Shown piece by piece: positions 1-8,077 of a DNA stretch of 64,000 nt. Each line of letters starts with the position of its first letter. The stretch's first letter is position 1. Under the pieces are notes generated by a model. It made no database searches, was not told the DNA's origin, and saw only the letters and a list, made by a program, of their open reading frames with translations. The DNA is from Robiginitomaculum sp. Lineage in GTDB: Bacteria; Pseudomonadota; Alphaproteobacteria; Caulobacterales; Maricaulaceae. The position numbers were made by a program, and so were the translations under genes. Location of the stretch: positions 30,373 to 94,372 of the forward strand of contig NVXG01000007.1 in NCBI GenBank assembly GCA_002733805.1, written 5' to 3'.

Positions 1-351
1 TTGCTGAGGCTCGGCGAACCGGGCGGGGCGGGTGACTGAGAAATCAATTTCTGCGCCCTCTTCGAACCGGCGGCTCATTGCATAAAGGCCGATCGCAAAA
101 AAGGGTCCGATCAACATAAACCCACCGGCCAATACCGGAATGGCAGCGGTCCAGCCAATATCAAATAAAAACCAAGTGAGTAGCAGTCCGCCCAAGGTAA
201 ATGCCGCACCATAGCCAAAGGAATATAGCGGCCTTTTGAACATATCGGACCACCCCGCCGAGGCCCATTTCATCGGCGAATCTAGTGAGGGCAATGTTAA
301 TTCGAGCTTGCCCATATGGTTGATGACGGTCTGATCTTTGCTGGATTTCAT
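1..351 (-). CDS. DUF2189-type integral membrane protein (C-terminus outside window)
   Basis: The reading frame is open from an ATG at 351 leftward to the window edge (117 codons), so the C-terminus is missing. The start has a GGGGGAAAA Shine-Dalgarno-like run just upstream. The N-terminal 35 residues are polar; a hydrophobic segment follows at about residues 47-65 and a second at about 68-90, ending in AMSRRFEEG. That AMSRRFEEG-type motif after a membrane helix is characteristic of the DUF2189 predicted inner-membrane family, whose function is unknown. It is divergent from the catabolic operon starting at 462, with 110 bp between the starts, so the two may share a promoter region. Confidence 0.7.
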   Translation of the reverse strand, partial: MKSSKDQTVINHMGKLELTLPSLDSPMKWASAGWSDMFKRPLYSFGYGAAFTLGGLLLTWFLFDIGWTAAIPVLAGGFMLIGPFFAIGLYAMSRRFEEGAEIDFSVTRPARFAEPQQ

Positions 352-461
352 TATTTTCCCCCTCTAGCCGGACAATTTGCCAATCACGTTCTGACGGCTC
401 TTGCTCCCTGTTTGATTGTCGCTACAGTGCAATAAATTCTGTTCGTTGCGAAGGGGGTAAT

Positions 462-1229
462 GTGTCGCAATCCAATTTTGATCTATCCGGACGGTTCGCC
501 CTGATCAATGGGGCTTCGCGGGGTATTGGTGAAGCCATTGCACTGCGGTTGGCTGAAGCTGGCGCACACGTTATTTGCACGTCGCGTAAATTGGAGGGCT
601 GCCAAGCCGTTGCCGATAAAATAATCAAAGCCGGCGGCAGCGCCGAGGCTATGGTCTGTCATGCTGGGGAGCTATCTTCCATCGAGCAAACGATGGATGC
701 CATTACCAAAACCCACGGAAAATTGCACATATTAGTCAATAATGGGGCAACCAATCCCTTTTACGGGTCGGTGTCGGAAACGCCAGAATGGGCCTATGAC
801 AAGACCATGGAAGTCAACGTAAAAGGCCCGTTTTTCCTTAGTGCCAAGGCGATACCGTTGATGCGGGCTGCCGGTTTCGGTTCGATTATCAATATCGCCT
901 CAATCAATGCGATCCAACCCGGCCAGTTGCAAGGGGTGTATTCGATTACCAAGGCGGCTTTGGTTTCGATGACCAAATCCTTTGCCAAGGAATATGCGCC
1001 TGAAAACATCCGCTGCAATGCGGTTTTACCGGGTTTTACCGACACCAAAATGACCGCCGTATTCAAGCAGGACGAAAAACTGTTGGACAAGTTGCTCAAG
1101 GGCAATGTTCCGATGAACCGAATGGCCCAACCCACCGAGATGGCCGGGGCCGTTTTGTATCTGGCTGCGGATAGTTCAAGCTATACCACAGGCACAGAAA
1201 TTGTGATCGATGGGGGGTATCTGCTTTGA
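462..1229 (+). CDS. SDR family oxidoreductase
   Basis: A 255-residue classical short-chain dehydrogenase/reductase, a NAD(P)-dependent cytosolic enzyme acting on a hydroxyl or keto group. Visible are the nucleotide-binding glycine motif NGASRGIG (16-23, Asn instead of the usual Thr), NN at 93-94, the probable catalytic Ser147, Tyr160 and Lys164 in YSITK, and the C-terminal SSYTTGTEIVIDGG signature. The start is GTG at 462, preceded by AAGGGGG at 451-457; an overlapping ATG at 460 is out of frame. It is the first gene of a nine-gene operon for acyl-CoA catabolism and overlaps the next gene by 4 nt. The substrate is not readable from sequence; an oxidation of a hydroxy or keto acyl intermediate is inferred from context. 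Confidence 0.9.
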   Translation: MSQSNFDLSGRFALINGASRGIGEAIALRLAEAGAHVICTSRKLEGCQAVADKIIKAGGSAEAMVCHAGELSSIEQTMDAITKTHGKLHILVNNGATNPFYGSVSETPEWAYDKTMEVNVKGPFFLSAKAIPLMRAAGFGSIINIASINAIQPGQLQGVYSITKAALVSMTKSFAKEYAPENIRCNAVLPGFTDTKMTAVFKQDEKLLDKLLKGNVPMNRMAQPTEMAGAVLYLAADSSSYTTGTEIVIDGGYLL

Positions 1230-2290
1230 GTGGAGAAAACGCAACCATTGAAGTTCGAAGCGGCGAGGAGCTGGATGCCAAGCGGATTGGGCAGTTTCTG
1301 GATGGTAAAGTTACGGGTGCGGTCGGTACGCCAAAAATCCGGCAATTTCCCTCCGGTGCGTCCAATCTGACCTATCTGCTGCAATACCCGGATGTTTCAC
1401 TGGTCTTGCGGCGACCTCCCAGTGGCTCAAAGCCAAAAAGTGGCCATGATATGGGGCGCGAATATCGGATAATGCAGGCCTTGAACGGCCATTTCCCTGT
1501 GCCTGCCTGCTTGCTCTTTTCCGAAGATGAAGATGTGGTCGGCGCACCATTTTACGTGATGGAGCGGGTCGAAGGGCTGTTGATCAAATCAGAATTTCCA
1601 CCTGAATTAGGCTGGGATAAGTCGGATGCCGCCAAGCTGTGTACCACCTTTTTTGATTTGTTGGTTGCCTTGCACAAACTGGATATTGATCAGGTTGGCC
1701 TGAGCGACTTTGGCAAGGCAGATGGGTATGTTACCCGTCAGATCACCGGTTGGGATCGACGCTATGAACGGGCGCAAACGCCTGATGTTGATGCGTTTGA
1801 AGATGTACGCAAATGGTTGCTGGATAATATCCCGGCAGAAACCGGTCGCGCTTCAATCCTGCATGGTGATTTTCGAATTGACAACATGATTTTGGATCGT
1901 AAAAATCCGTTTCAAATCAATGCGGTACTCGATTGGGAAATTTCGGCTTTGGGTGATCCTTTGATGGATTTGGGCAATACGCTGGCCTATTGGACTGAGG
2001 CCAACGATCCGGAACCCATGAAGATGTTGGCCAAGCAACCCAGTTGGGCACCCGGCATGTTCACCCGCCAACAGGCGTTGGAACACTATGCGTCCAAAAC
2101 CGGGATTGATCCTAGCGGATTTGTTTTTTACTACACCTATGGCCTATGGCGGTTAGCGGTCATTATTCAACAGATTTATTTCCGATTCTATCAGGGACAA
2201 ACCAAAAATGCGGCATTTGCCGACTTTGCGGCTGGTGTGAATGGATTGGGAAATTATTGTCGGCAAGTCATCGAGCGGGATCGAATTTAA
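1226..2290 (+). CDS. APH-type phosphotransferase, candidate hydroxyacyl-CoA kinase
   Basis: A 354-residue aminoglycoside phosphotransferase/choline-kinase-fold protein. It shows the N-terminal lobe with LVLRRPPSG (59-67), the catalytic loop HGDFRIDN (213-220; Asp215, Asn220) and the metal-binding DWE (236-238) followed by ALGDPLMDLG. This arrangement is typical of the ACAD10/ACAD11 N-terminal kinase domain and of LvaA of levulinate catabolism, known to phosphorylate 4-hydroxyacyl-CoA, rather than of antibiotic kinases. The start is TTG at 1226, overlapping the SDR stop as TTGA, with GGGGGG at 1211-1216 upstream. Acyl-CoA dehydrogenase genes follow directly, one of them strongly ACAD11-like (4629-5864). 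The kinase role on a 4-hydroxyacyl-CoA is inference. Confidence 0.85.
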   Translation: MSGENATIEVRSGEELDAKRIGQFLDGKVTGAVGTPKIRQFPSGASNLTYLLQYPDVSLVLRRPPSGSKPKSGHDMGREYRIMQALNGHFPVPACLLFSEDEDVVGAPFYVMERVEGLLIKSEFPPELGWDKSDAAKLCTTFFDLLVALHKLDIDQVGLSDFGKADGYVTRQITGWDRRYERAQTPDVDAFEDVRKWLLDNIPAETGRASILHGDFRIDNMILDRKNPFQINAVLDWEISALGDPLMDLGNTLAYWTEANDPEPMKMLAKQPSWAPGMFTRQQALEHYASKTGIDPSGFVFYYTYGLWRLAVIIQQIYFRFYQGQTKNAAFADFAAGVNGLGNYCRQVIERDRI

Positions 2291-2291
2291 C

Positions 2292-3488
2292 ATGGCAGAT
2301 TTGGAACAATTTCAACAAGAAACTCGCGATTGGCTCGAGGAAAATTGCCCCAAAGCCATGCGAAAACCCATGCGAGCTGAGTCAGATGCCTGTTGGGGCG
2401 GACGAAACTTTGAATTTCAAAGTGAAGATCAACGAAACTGGCTAAAGCTTATGGGCGAAAAGGGCTGGACAGCCCCGGAATGGCCCAGCGAATATGGCGG
2501 CGGTGGATTGTCCCGCGAACAATCCAAGATTTTGAAAAAAGAAATGGCGCGGATTAGTGCGCGTCCCCCCTTGCAAAGCTTCGGCATTTGGATGTTGGGG
2601 CCAGCTCTGCTCAAATTTGGTTCCGAAGAGCAAAAGAAAGAATATCTGCCACCGATCGTGCGCGGCGAAATTCGCTGGTGCCAAGGGTATTCCGAGCCGG
2701 GAGCCGGTTCTGATCTGGCCAGTTTGCAAACCCGGTGTGAAGACAAGGGCGATCATTATCTGATCAACGGCCAAAAGGTCTGGACCTCCTATGCGGACAG
2801 GGCAGACTGGATTTTTTGTCTGGTTCGAACCAATCGTGAAGCCCGCAAGCATTTGGGCATTTCGTTTGTGTTGTTCGATATGGCCAGCAAAGGGGTAAGT
2901 ACTAAACCGATTACCTTGATTTCTGGAAAATCACCATTTTGCGAAACCTTTTTTGATGATGTCAAAGTGCCCAAAGAAAACCTAGTGGGTACGTTGGATC
3001 GAGGCTGGGATATTGCCAAATATCTGCTCACTCATGAGCGCGAAATGATTGGTGGTTCCGGAGGCTCTGCATTTGGCGCGCGCGGGTTGGGTGAAGTGGC
3101 GGTTTCGGCATTGGGTGCCGATGATGACGGCCAACTGTCCGACACCGCTTTGCGCGCTAAAATCGCTACGGCCGAACTGGATGGCTGGGCATTTTTGCTG
3201 ACCATGGAGCGGACCAAAGATGAGGCCAAGGCTGGTCAAGGTATTGGGGCACGTTCTTCCATGCTTAAATATTACGGTACTGAGCTAAATAAGCGCCGTT
3301 TTGAGTTGATGATGGCCTCCAAAGGGCTGTCGGCGCTGGAGTGGGAAGGCGAGGCCTCAAATGAAGGTGAGTTGCCTCGCGCTTGGTTGCGAACCAAGGG
3401 CAATTCGATTGAAGGCGGCACATCCGAAGTGCAATTAAACATTATTTCCAAGCGTATCCTTGGTCTTCCTGATCCGAAAGTAGTATGA
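2292..3488 (+). CDS. Acyl-CoA dehydrogenase, subunit with catalytic Glu
   Basis: A 398-residue FAD-dependent acyl-CoA dehydrogenase. Visible are the middle-domain FAD/substrate segment GYSEPGAGSDLASL (about 134-147) and the C-terminal IEGGTSEVQLNIISKRILG, in which Glu374 occupies the position of the catalytic base of the medium-chain enzyme. I chose ATG 2292, one base after the kinase stop. An upstream in-frame start at 2241 would add 17 residues inside the kinase gene. The following gene is a second dehydrogenase lacking this Glu, and such pairs are known to form alpha2-beta2 enzymes acting on bulky or branched acyl-CoAs in actinobacterial steroid degradation. The heteromer and the substrate here are inferred. 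Confidence 0.88.
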   Translation: MADLEQFQQETRDWLEENCPKAMRKPMRAESDACWGGRNFEFQSEDQRNWLKLMGEKGWTAPEWPSEYGGGGLSREQSKILKKEMARISARPPLQSFGIWMLGPALLKFGSEEQKKEYLPPIVRGEIRWCQGYSEPGAGSDLASLQTRCEDKGDHYLINGQKVWTSYADRADWIFCLVRTNREARKHLGISFVLFDMASKGVSTKPITLISGKSPFCETFFDDVKVPKENLVGTLDRGWDIAKYLLTHEREMIGGSGGSAFGARGLGEVAVSALGADDDGQLSDTALRAKIATAELDGWAFLLTMERTKDEAKAGQGIGARSSMLKYYGTELNKRRFELMMASKGLSALEWEGEASNEGELPRAWLRTKGNSIEGGTSEVQLNIISKRILGLPDPKVV

Positions 3489-3489
3489 A

Positions 3490-4626
3490 ATGGCATTGGT
3501 ATATACCGAAGAACAAGAAATGGTGCGGGATTCAGCCAAAGGATTTCTGGCTGAAAAAGCCTCCGTCTCCGTGTTTCGAAAGATGCGAGATGCGGCTGAT
3601 TCATTAGGATGGTCGCGGGCGCTTTGGGTCGAAATGGCCGAAATGGGCTGGGCCGGAATTTTGGTCGAGGAGCAATATGGCGGGCTGGATTTTGGGATGA
3701 CCGGCGCAGCGTTGATCCTTGAGGAAATGGGTAAAAATCTGACGGCCAGTCCATTTTTGTCCAGTGCGGTGATGGCGAGCCAGGTCTTGCGCGGTGCCAG
3801 TGAGGCCCAAAAGCAGGCGTGGCTACCCAAAATGGTTAGTGGCGAAGCAATTATTGCATTGGCACTGGATGAGGGCATTAAGCACGATCCGGCTGGCTCG
3901 CAATTGCAGGCTGAAAAGCTGGGCAACGGATATCGGTTAAAGGGCAGCAAAACCTATATCATCGACGGATTTGAAGCCGATGGATATCTGGTGCTGGCTC
4001 GCACCGACGGTGAGGCTGGTGACAAAGAGGGTCTGTCCTTGTTTCTGGTCGATGCGAGAGCCAAAGGAATTTCCACTTCCTCGACCAAATTACTGGATTC
4101 GCGCAATTATGCTGGTGCGAAATTCGATAATGTAGAAGTATCAGGCGGCGATTTGATCGGTGAAGCCGGTAAAGGCTTGGATGCCTTGGAGCCTGCTTTG
4201 AATGCGGGACGTATTGGCTTGGCCGCGGAAATGTTGGGGGCTTCGGCCCAATGTTTTGAATCCAGCATGGAATATTTGAAAGATCGCTCACAGTTTGGCC
4301 AGAAAATTGGCTCGTTTCAGGGATTGCAGCATCGATCTGCTCATTTGTATTGCGAACTGGAGCTGGTGCGCTCGGCAGTAATTAAGGCTGGGCAGGATTT
4401 TGAGGCTTCGGCTGAACATTCAGGAATGATTGCATCATTGGCCAAAGCCAAATCTGGCGAAGTTGCCATACTGGCTGCCAATGAGGGGGTACAAATGTTG
4501 GGCGGGATCGGCATGACCGACGAGCACGATATGGGGCTGTATATGAAACGGATCCGCGCGGCCCAGGAATTGCTGGGTGACTATGCGTTTCATGCCAACA
4601 GATTTGCGAAATGGAGAGGGTTTTGA
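3490..4626 (+). CDS. Acyl-CoA dehydrogenase, partner subunit
   Basis: A 378-residue protein of the acyl-CoA dehydrogenase fold, starting one base after the preceding dehydrogenase. The N-terminal helical domain begins MALVYTEEQEMVRDSAKGFL, and the C-terminal domain holds RSQFGQKIGSFQGLQHRSAH, the FAD-binding R-x-x-FG and QxxQH signature. At the place where the catalytic Glu of the EGT motif should lie, the sequence reads MTDEHDMGLYMKRI, with no EG(G)T. It is therefore probably the FAD-binding but non-catalytic partner of the dehydrogenase at 2292. Length and domain order are otherwise normal. Loss of the base is seen directly; the heteromer is inferred. Confidence 0.87.
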   Translation: MALVYTEEQEMVRDSAKGFLAEKASVSVFRKMRDAADSLGWSRALWVEMAEMGWAGILVEEQYGGLDFGMTGAALILEEMGKNLTASPFLSSAVMASQVLRGASEAQKQAWLPKMVSGEAIIALALDEGIKHDPAGSQLQAEKLGNGYRLKGSKTYIIDGFEADGYLVLARTDGEAGDKEGLSLFLVDARAKGISTSSTKLLDSRNYAGAKFDNVEVSGGDLIGEAGKGLDALEPALNAGRIGLAAEMLGASAQCFESSMEYLKDRSQFGQKIGSFQGLQHRSAHLYCELELVRSAVIKAGQDFEASAEHSGMIASLAKAKSGEVAILAANEGVQMLGGIGMTDEHDMGLYMKRIRAAQELLGDYAFHANRFAKWRGF

Positions 4627-4628
4627 GT

Positions 4629-5864
4629 ATGGATTTAGGAATTTCAAAAAAGGTACAGCCATTGCTGGACCAAGTGCGGCACATGATCCGCAATGATATT
4701 ATGCCATTGGAAGAAGAGTATTTTTCTGAGGTGGGTAAAGCAGCTGGTGGCGAGCGTTTCGCGTTTACTGACCGGCAGACCGAAATTCTGGAAACTTTAA
4801 AAGCCAAGGCCAAAAAAGCCGGGCTGTGGAACTTCTGGCTGACCAGTTCTGATCATGGGTTTGGCTTAAGCACAGTAGAATACGCCTATTTGGCCGAAGA
4901 GACCGGCTGGAGTCACTTGGCTGCCGAAGTGTTCAATTGCGCCGCGCCAGATACCGGCAATATGGAAGTGCTGGAACGCTATGGCACCGAGGCCCAGAAA
5001 AAAGAGTGGCTGCTTCCTTTGTTGGAGGGCAAAATTCGCTCGGCCTATGTGATGACAGAACCCGATGTGGCTTCGTCGGATGCGACCAATATCGCCATGC
5101 CTGCCGTGCTGGACGGAAATGAGTGGGTGTTGGACGGCGACAAGCATTGGGCTTCGGGTGCCGGTGATCCACGTTGTAAAATCTATATCGTCATGGTCAA
5201 AACTGACCCGGATGCTGCACGCCACGCGCAACATGGCATGGTTTTGGTGCCAGCCGATACGCCGGGGATTGAAGTCATCCGGCCGATGACCATATTTGGC
5301 GGTGATGATGCGCCGCATGGCCATATGCATTTGCGCTTCACCAATGTGCGTGTACCCAAAGAAAACATGGTGCTGGGTCGTGGTCGTGGGTTTGAAGTGG
5401 CCCAAGGCCGTTTGGGACCGGGCCGAATTCACCATTGCATGCGTGCCGTAGGGCAGGCTGAACGGGCGCTGGAGCAATTGTGCAAACGCTCAGTCTCGCG
5501 CGTGGCCTTTGGTCGTCCATTGGCCAAGCTCGGTGCCAATTATGACATTATTGCCAATTGCCGGATCCAAATCGAAAGCTCTCGTTTGCTTTGCTTGAAA
5601 GCGGCGTGGATGATGGATACCCAAGGCACAAAAGCGGCGCAAACCTATATCTCAATGATCAAGGTGGCTGCACCGAGCATGGCCTTGGATGTGGTTGATG
5701 AAGCTATTCAAATGCATGGTGGATTAGGGGTTTCGCAAGATACGCCTTTGGCCACGATGTGGACTGGTCTGCGAACCTTACGCTTTGCCGATGGACCAGA
5801 CGCGGTACACCGGATGCAGGTGGCCCGAACAGAGTTACGCTCTTACCTGAATGCCAAGGTTTAA
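4629..5864 (+). CDS. ACAD10/11-like acyl-CoA dehydrogenase
   Basis: A 411-residue acyl-CoA dehydrogenase of the ACAD10/11 subgroup. Recognisable are FNCAAPDTGNMEVL (102-115), MTEPDVASSDATNI (142-155), KHWASGAGDPRCKI, QGRLGPGRIHHCMR and the C-terminal LRFADGPDAVH, where an Asp replaces the canonical Glu of EGT; these blocks match my memory of human ACAD11. Family members act with a kinase to convert phosphorylated 4-hydroxyacyl-CoA into an enoyl/3-hydroxyacyl-CoA. In animals kinase and dehydrogenase are fused; here the kinase is at 1226-2290. I chose ATG 4629 because GGAGAGGG (4613-4620) precedes it; an ATG at 4611 lies inside the previous gene and before that ribosome site. Confidence 0.9.
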   Translation: MDLGISKKVQPLLDQVRHMIRNDIMPLEEEYFSEVGKAAGGERFAFTDRQTEILETLKAKAKKAGLWNFWLTSSDHGFGLSTVEYAYLAEETGWSHLAAEVFNCAAPDTGNMEVLERYGTEAQKKEWLLPLLEGKIRSAYVMTEPDVASSDATNIAMPAVLDGNEWVLDGDKHWASGAGDPRCKIYIVMVKTDPDAARHAQHGMVLVPADTPGIEVIRPMTIFGGDDAPHGHMHLRFTNVRVPKENMVLGRGRGFEVAQGRLGPGRIHHCMRAVGQAERALEQLCKRSVSRVAFGRPLAKLGANYDIIANCRIQIESSRLLCLKAAWMMDTQGTKAAQTYISMIKVAAPSMALDVVDEAIQMHGGLGVSQDTPLATMWTGLRTLRFADGPDAVHRMQVARTELRSYLNAKV

Positions 5865-5870
5865 TTTTAC

Positions 5871-6665
5871 ATGATAAATCCATTGGAATTATTTGATATA
5901 AAAGGAAAAACGGCTCTCATAACGGGTGGAGCGAGTGGCATTGGATTGATGGCGACCCGGGCGTTGGCCGCTGCGGGTTGTCGGGTGTTCATTGCATCGC
6001 GCAAAGGCAATGTCTGTGAGGAAGCAGCCGCCGCCATCAATGCGGAACTGGGCGAAGATCGCGTCACCGGTATGTTGGGTGATTTGTCATCCGAGCAGGG
6101 TGTGGCTGATCTGGTCGAGCGATTGGCGGGTCATACGGACCATCTGGATATTTTGATGAACAATGCTGGTGCCACTTGGGGCGCAGCGTTGGGTGAGTTT
6201 CCATGGAAGGCTTGGGACAAAATCAATACGGTCAACGTTACTGGCGTGTTTGCTTTGACTCAGGCTTTGTTGCCAATGCTCGAGATCAATGCCAGCGCTG
6301 ATGATCCATCGCGCATTGTCAATTTGGGCTCATTTGTCGGCAGTCGAGCCGTTGGCAATAGTGCCTATTCCTATGCAGCATCCAAGGCGGCGGTACACCA
6401 CTTGACCCGCATTTTGTCGAATGAGCTGGCAGCGCGCCATATTACCGTAAATGCCTTGGCACCCGGCCCATTTCCATCCCGGATGATGGCTTTTGTCACC
6501 GAAGATGAAAAACTGGCTGAAATGATGCGGGCTGAAGTTCCACTTGGTCGGTTGGGCCAACCGGAAGACGTCGCCGGTGCCATGATATTTTTGTGTTCAA
6601 AGGCTGGATCATACGTGACCGGGGCCATTTTACCGCTGGATGGCGGTATGGCCGCGAAACCCTAA
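5871..6665 (+). CDS. SDR family oxidoreductase
   Basis: A 264-residue short-chain dehydrogenase with the complete classical signature: TGGASGIG (18-25), NNAG (97-100), Ser154, Tyr168 and Lys172 (YAASK), the PGPFPSRM loop after strand six, and a C-terminal GSYVTGAILPLDGG. It resembles fungal/bacterial SDRs annotated as RhlG-like or 3-oxoacyl reductase-like, NADPH-dependent enzymes, but the substrate cannot be read from the sequence. It sits six bases after the ACAD11-like gene and before the MaoC hydratase, in the middle of the operon. AAGG at 5857-5860 is a weak ribosome site. It is probably one of several oxidoreductases acting on hydroxyacyl intermediates (inference). Confidence 0.88.
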   Translation: MINPLELFDIKGKTALITGGASGIGLMATRALAAAGCRVFIASRKGNVCEEAAAAINAELGEDRVTGMLGDLSSEQGVADLVERLAGHTDHLDILMNNAGATWGAALGEFPWKAWDKINTVNVTGVFALTQALLPMLEINASADDPSRIVNLGSFVGSRAVGNSAYSYAASKAAVHHLTRILSNELAARHITVNALAPGPFPSRMMAFVTEDEKLAEMMRAEVPLGRLGQPEDVAGAMIFLCSKAGSYVTGAILPLDGGMAAKP

Positions 6666-6682
6666 ACCTTAAGGAGAAAAAA

Positions 6683-7141
6683 ATGGCAGAAATTACAATC
6701 GAAGAATTCAAAGGAGCCACAGGTCGAGATCTGGGCACTTCCGACTGGTTGCAGGTGGACCAAGACCGGATCAATGCATTTGCCGATGCAACACTGGATC
6801 ACCAATTCATCCACCTTGACCCGGTTGCAGCGGCCAAAACTCCTTTTGGCGGCACGATTGCCCACGGGTTTTTGAGCCTGTCACTGTTGCCCTATTTGAT
6901 GCAAGACCTGACATTAACCCCACCCAATGTGATGATGGGTGTCAATTATGGCTTTAACTCGTTGCGGTTCCTGACCCCGGTGCCGGTGGACTCAAAAGTT
7001 CGGGCCAATGTGCAGGTCAAAGAGGTGGTTGAGAAAAAACCGAACCAGTACCTGATTACCTATACCGTTGCTCTGGAGATTGAAGGCGTGGCAAAACCCG
7101 CTTTGGTCGCTGAGTGGCTCACCATGCTTTTTACAGGATAA
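6683..7141 (+). CDS. MaoC-like enoyl-CoA hydratase
   Basis: A 152-residue single hot-dog-fold MaoC dehydratase. The catalytic Asp/His pair appears as LDHQFIHLD (Asp39, His44), followed by AKTPFGGTIAHGFLSLSLL, the hallmark of (R)-specific enoyl-CoA hydratases and NodN-like proteins. The enzyme would hydrate a trans-2-enoyl-CoA to (R)-3-hydroxyacyl-CoA. The start is ATG 6683, with a strong AAGGAG site at 6671-6676; an in-frame upstream extension to 6593 lies inside the SDR and is rejected. The next gene is an MFE-2-type (R)-3-hydroxyacyl-CoA dehydrogenase, so the two together supply the second and third steps of R-type beta-oxidation. Confidence 0.9.
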   Translation: MAEITIEEFKGATGRDLGTSDWLQVDQDRINAFADATLDHQFIHLDPVAAAKTPFGGTIAHGFLSLSLLPYLMQDLTLTPPNVMMGVNYGFNSLRFLTPVPVDSKVRANVQVKEVVEKKPNQYLITYTVALEIEGVAKPALVAEWLTMLFTG

Positions 7142-7153
7142 GGATTTGAATTA

Positions 7154-8077
7154 ATGGAAATTTCTTTTGAAGGTCGCGTCGCGATTGTAACTGGTGCTGG
7201 AAACGGCCTTGGACGCTCGCATGCCATGGAACTTGCGGCGCGCGGTGCTAAGGTTGTGGTCAATGATTTGGGCGGTGCCAGAGACGGCGAGGGGGCTTCG
7301 CTCTCTGCGGCTGAAACTGTGGTTGCTGAAATCAAAGCGGCAGGTGGCGAAGCGATGGCCAATGGGGCCAATGTCACCAAAATGGACGAAGTGCAGGCCA
7401 TGGTTAATGCCGCCATGGCAAAATGGGGCCGGATTGATGTGTTGGTCAATAATGCCGGTATTTTGCGGGACAAAACTTTTATCAAGATGGACTTGTCTGA
7501 CTTTCAAATGGTCATTGACGTTCATTTGATGGGATCAGTGAATTGCACAAAAGCGGTTTGGCCCATCATGAAAGAGGCCGGGTATGGCCGCATTGCCATG
7601 ACCACGTCTTCATCCGGTCTGTATGGTAATTTTGGGCAAACCAATTATGGCGCAGCCAAATTGGGCTTGGTTGGCTTTATGAATACCCTGTGCCTAGAAG
7701 GTGCAAAATATGACATCCGGGTTAATTCATTGGCTCCTGTAGCGGCCACTCGCATGACCGAAGATCTGATGCCCGAACAAGCATTGGCCGTTTTAACCCC
7801 ACAATCGGTAACGGCTGGTCTGGTCTATCTGGTCAGCGAAGATGGTCCCAATCGCACCATATTAGCGGCAGGCGCTGGTGGATATGCCAAGGCCCGCATC
7901 ACCGAAACACCGGGTATTTATCTCGACGACGCAGATCAAACCCCGGAAAACGTGGCTAAAAACTGGGAGCAAATTATCGCTCCAGAAGGGGCTGAGGAAT
8001 ACACGGCGGGTTCAAGCCAATCGATCAAATTTTTGGGGAAAGCCGCTGCGGCCAAAGGGATTCCGTTAAGCCGATGA
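7154..8077 (+). CDS. MFE-2-type SDR, probable (R)-3-hydroxyacyl-CoA dehydrogenase
   Basis: A 307-residue SDR closely resembling the N-terminal dehydrogenase domain of peroxisomal multifunctional enzyme 2 (HSD17B4). Motifs are TGAGNGLG (13-20), VVVNDLGG (35-41), NNAG (99-102) and TTSSSGLYGNFGQTNYGAAK, with Tyr165 and Lys169 catalytic. The extra C-terminal 60 residues after the usual SDR end also fit that family. It would oxidise (R)-3-hydroxyacyl-CoA to 3-ketoacyl-CoA with NAD+. Paired with the MaoC hydratase immediately upstream, it reproduces the hydratase-dehydrogenase module of MFE-2 as two genes. No thiolase follows in the window. It overlaps the next gene as ATGA. Confidence 0.88.
   Translation: MEISFEGRVAIVTGAGNGLGRSHAMELAARGAKVVVNDLGGARDGEGASLSAAETVVAEIKAAGGEAMANGANVTKMDEVQAMVNAAMAKWGRIDVLVNNAGILRDKTFIKMDLSDFQMVIDVHLMGSVNCTKAVWPIMKEAGYGRIAMTTSSSGLYGNFGQTNYGAAKLGLVGFMNTLCLEGAKYDIRVNSLAPVAATRMTEDLMPEQALAVLTPQSVTAGLVYLVSEDGPNRTILAAGAGGYAKARITETPGIYLDDADQTPENVAKNWEQIIAPEGAEEYTAGSSQSIKFLGKAAAAKGIPLSR

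Noticed and set aside
1226..2290. Aminoglycoside resistance kinase
   Set aside because: The HGDFRIDN/DWE motifs are shared by many kinases; the acyl-CoA dehydrogenase neighbours and ACAD10/11-like pattern make a resistance role unlikely.
3272..3950. Overlapping minus-strand frames of 160-170 codons opposite the acyl-CoA dehydrogenases
   Set aside because: They are shadows of the plus-strand genes, with no ribosome site and no recognisable protein family.
4866..5477. 203-codon minus-strand frame opposite the ACAD11-like gene
   Set aside because: Composition is random-like (His/Gln-rich) and the plus-strand frame has clear family motifs throughout.
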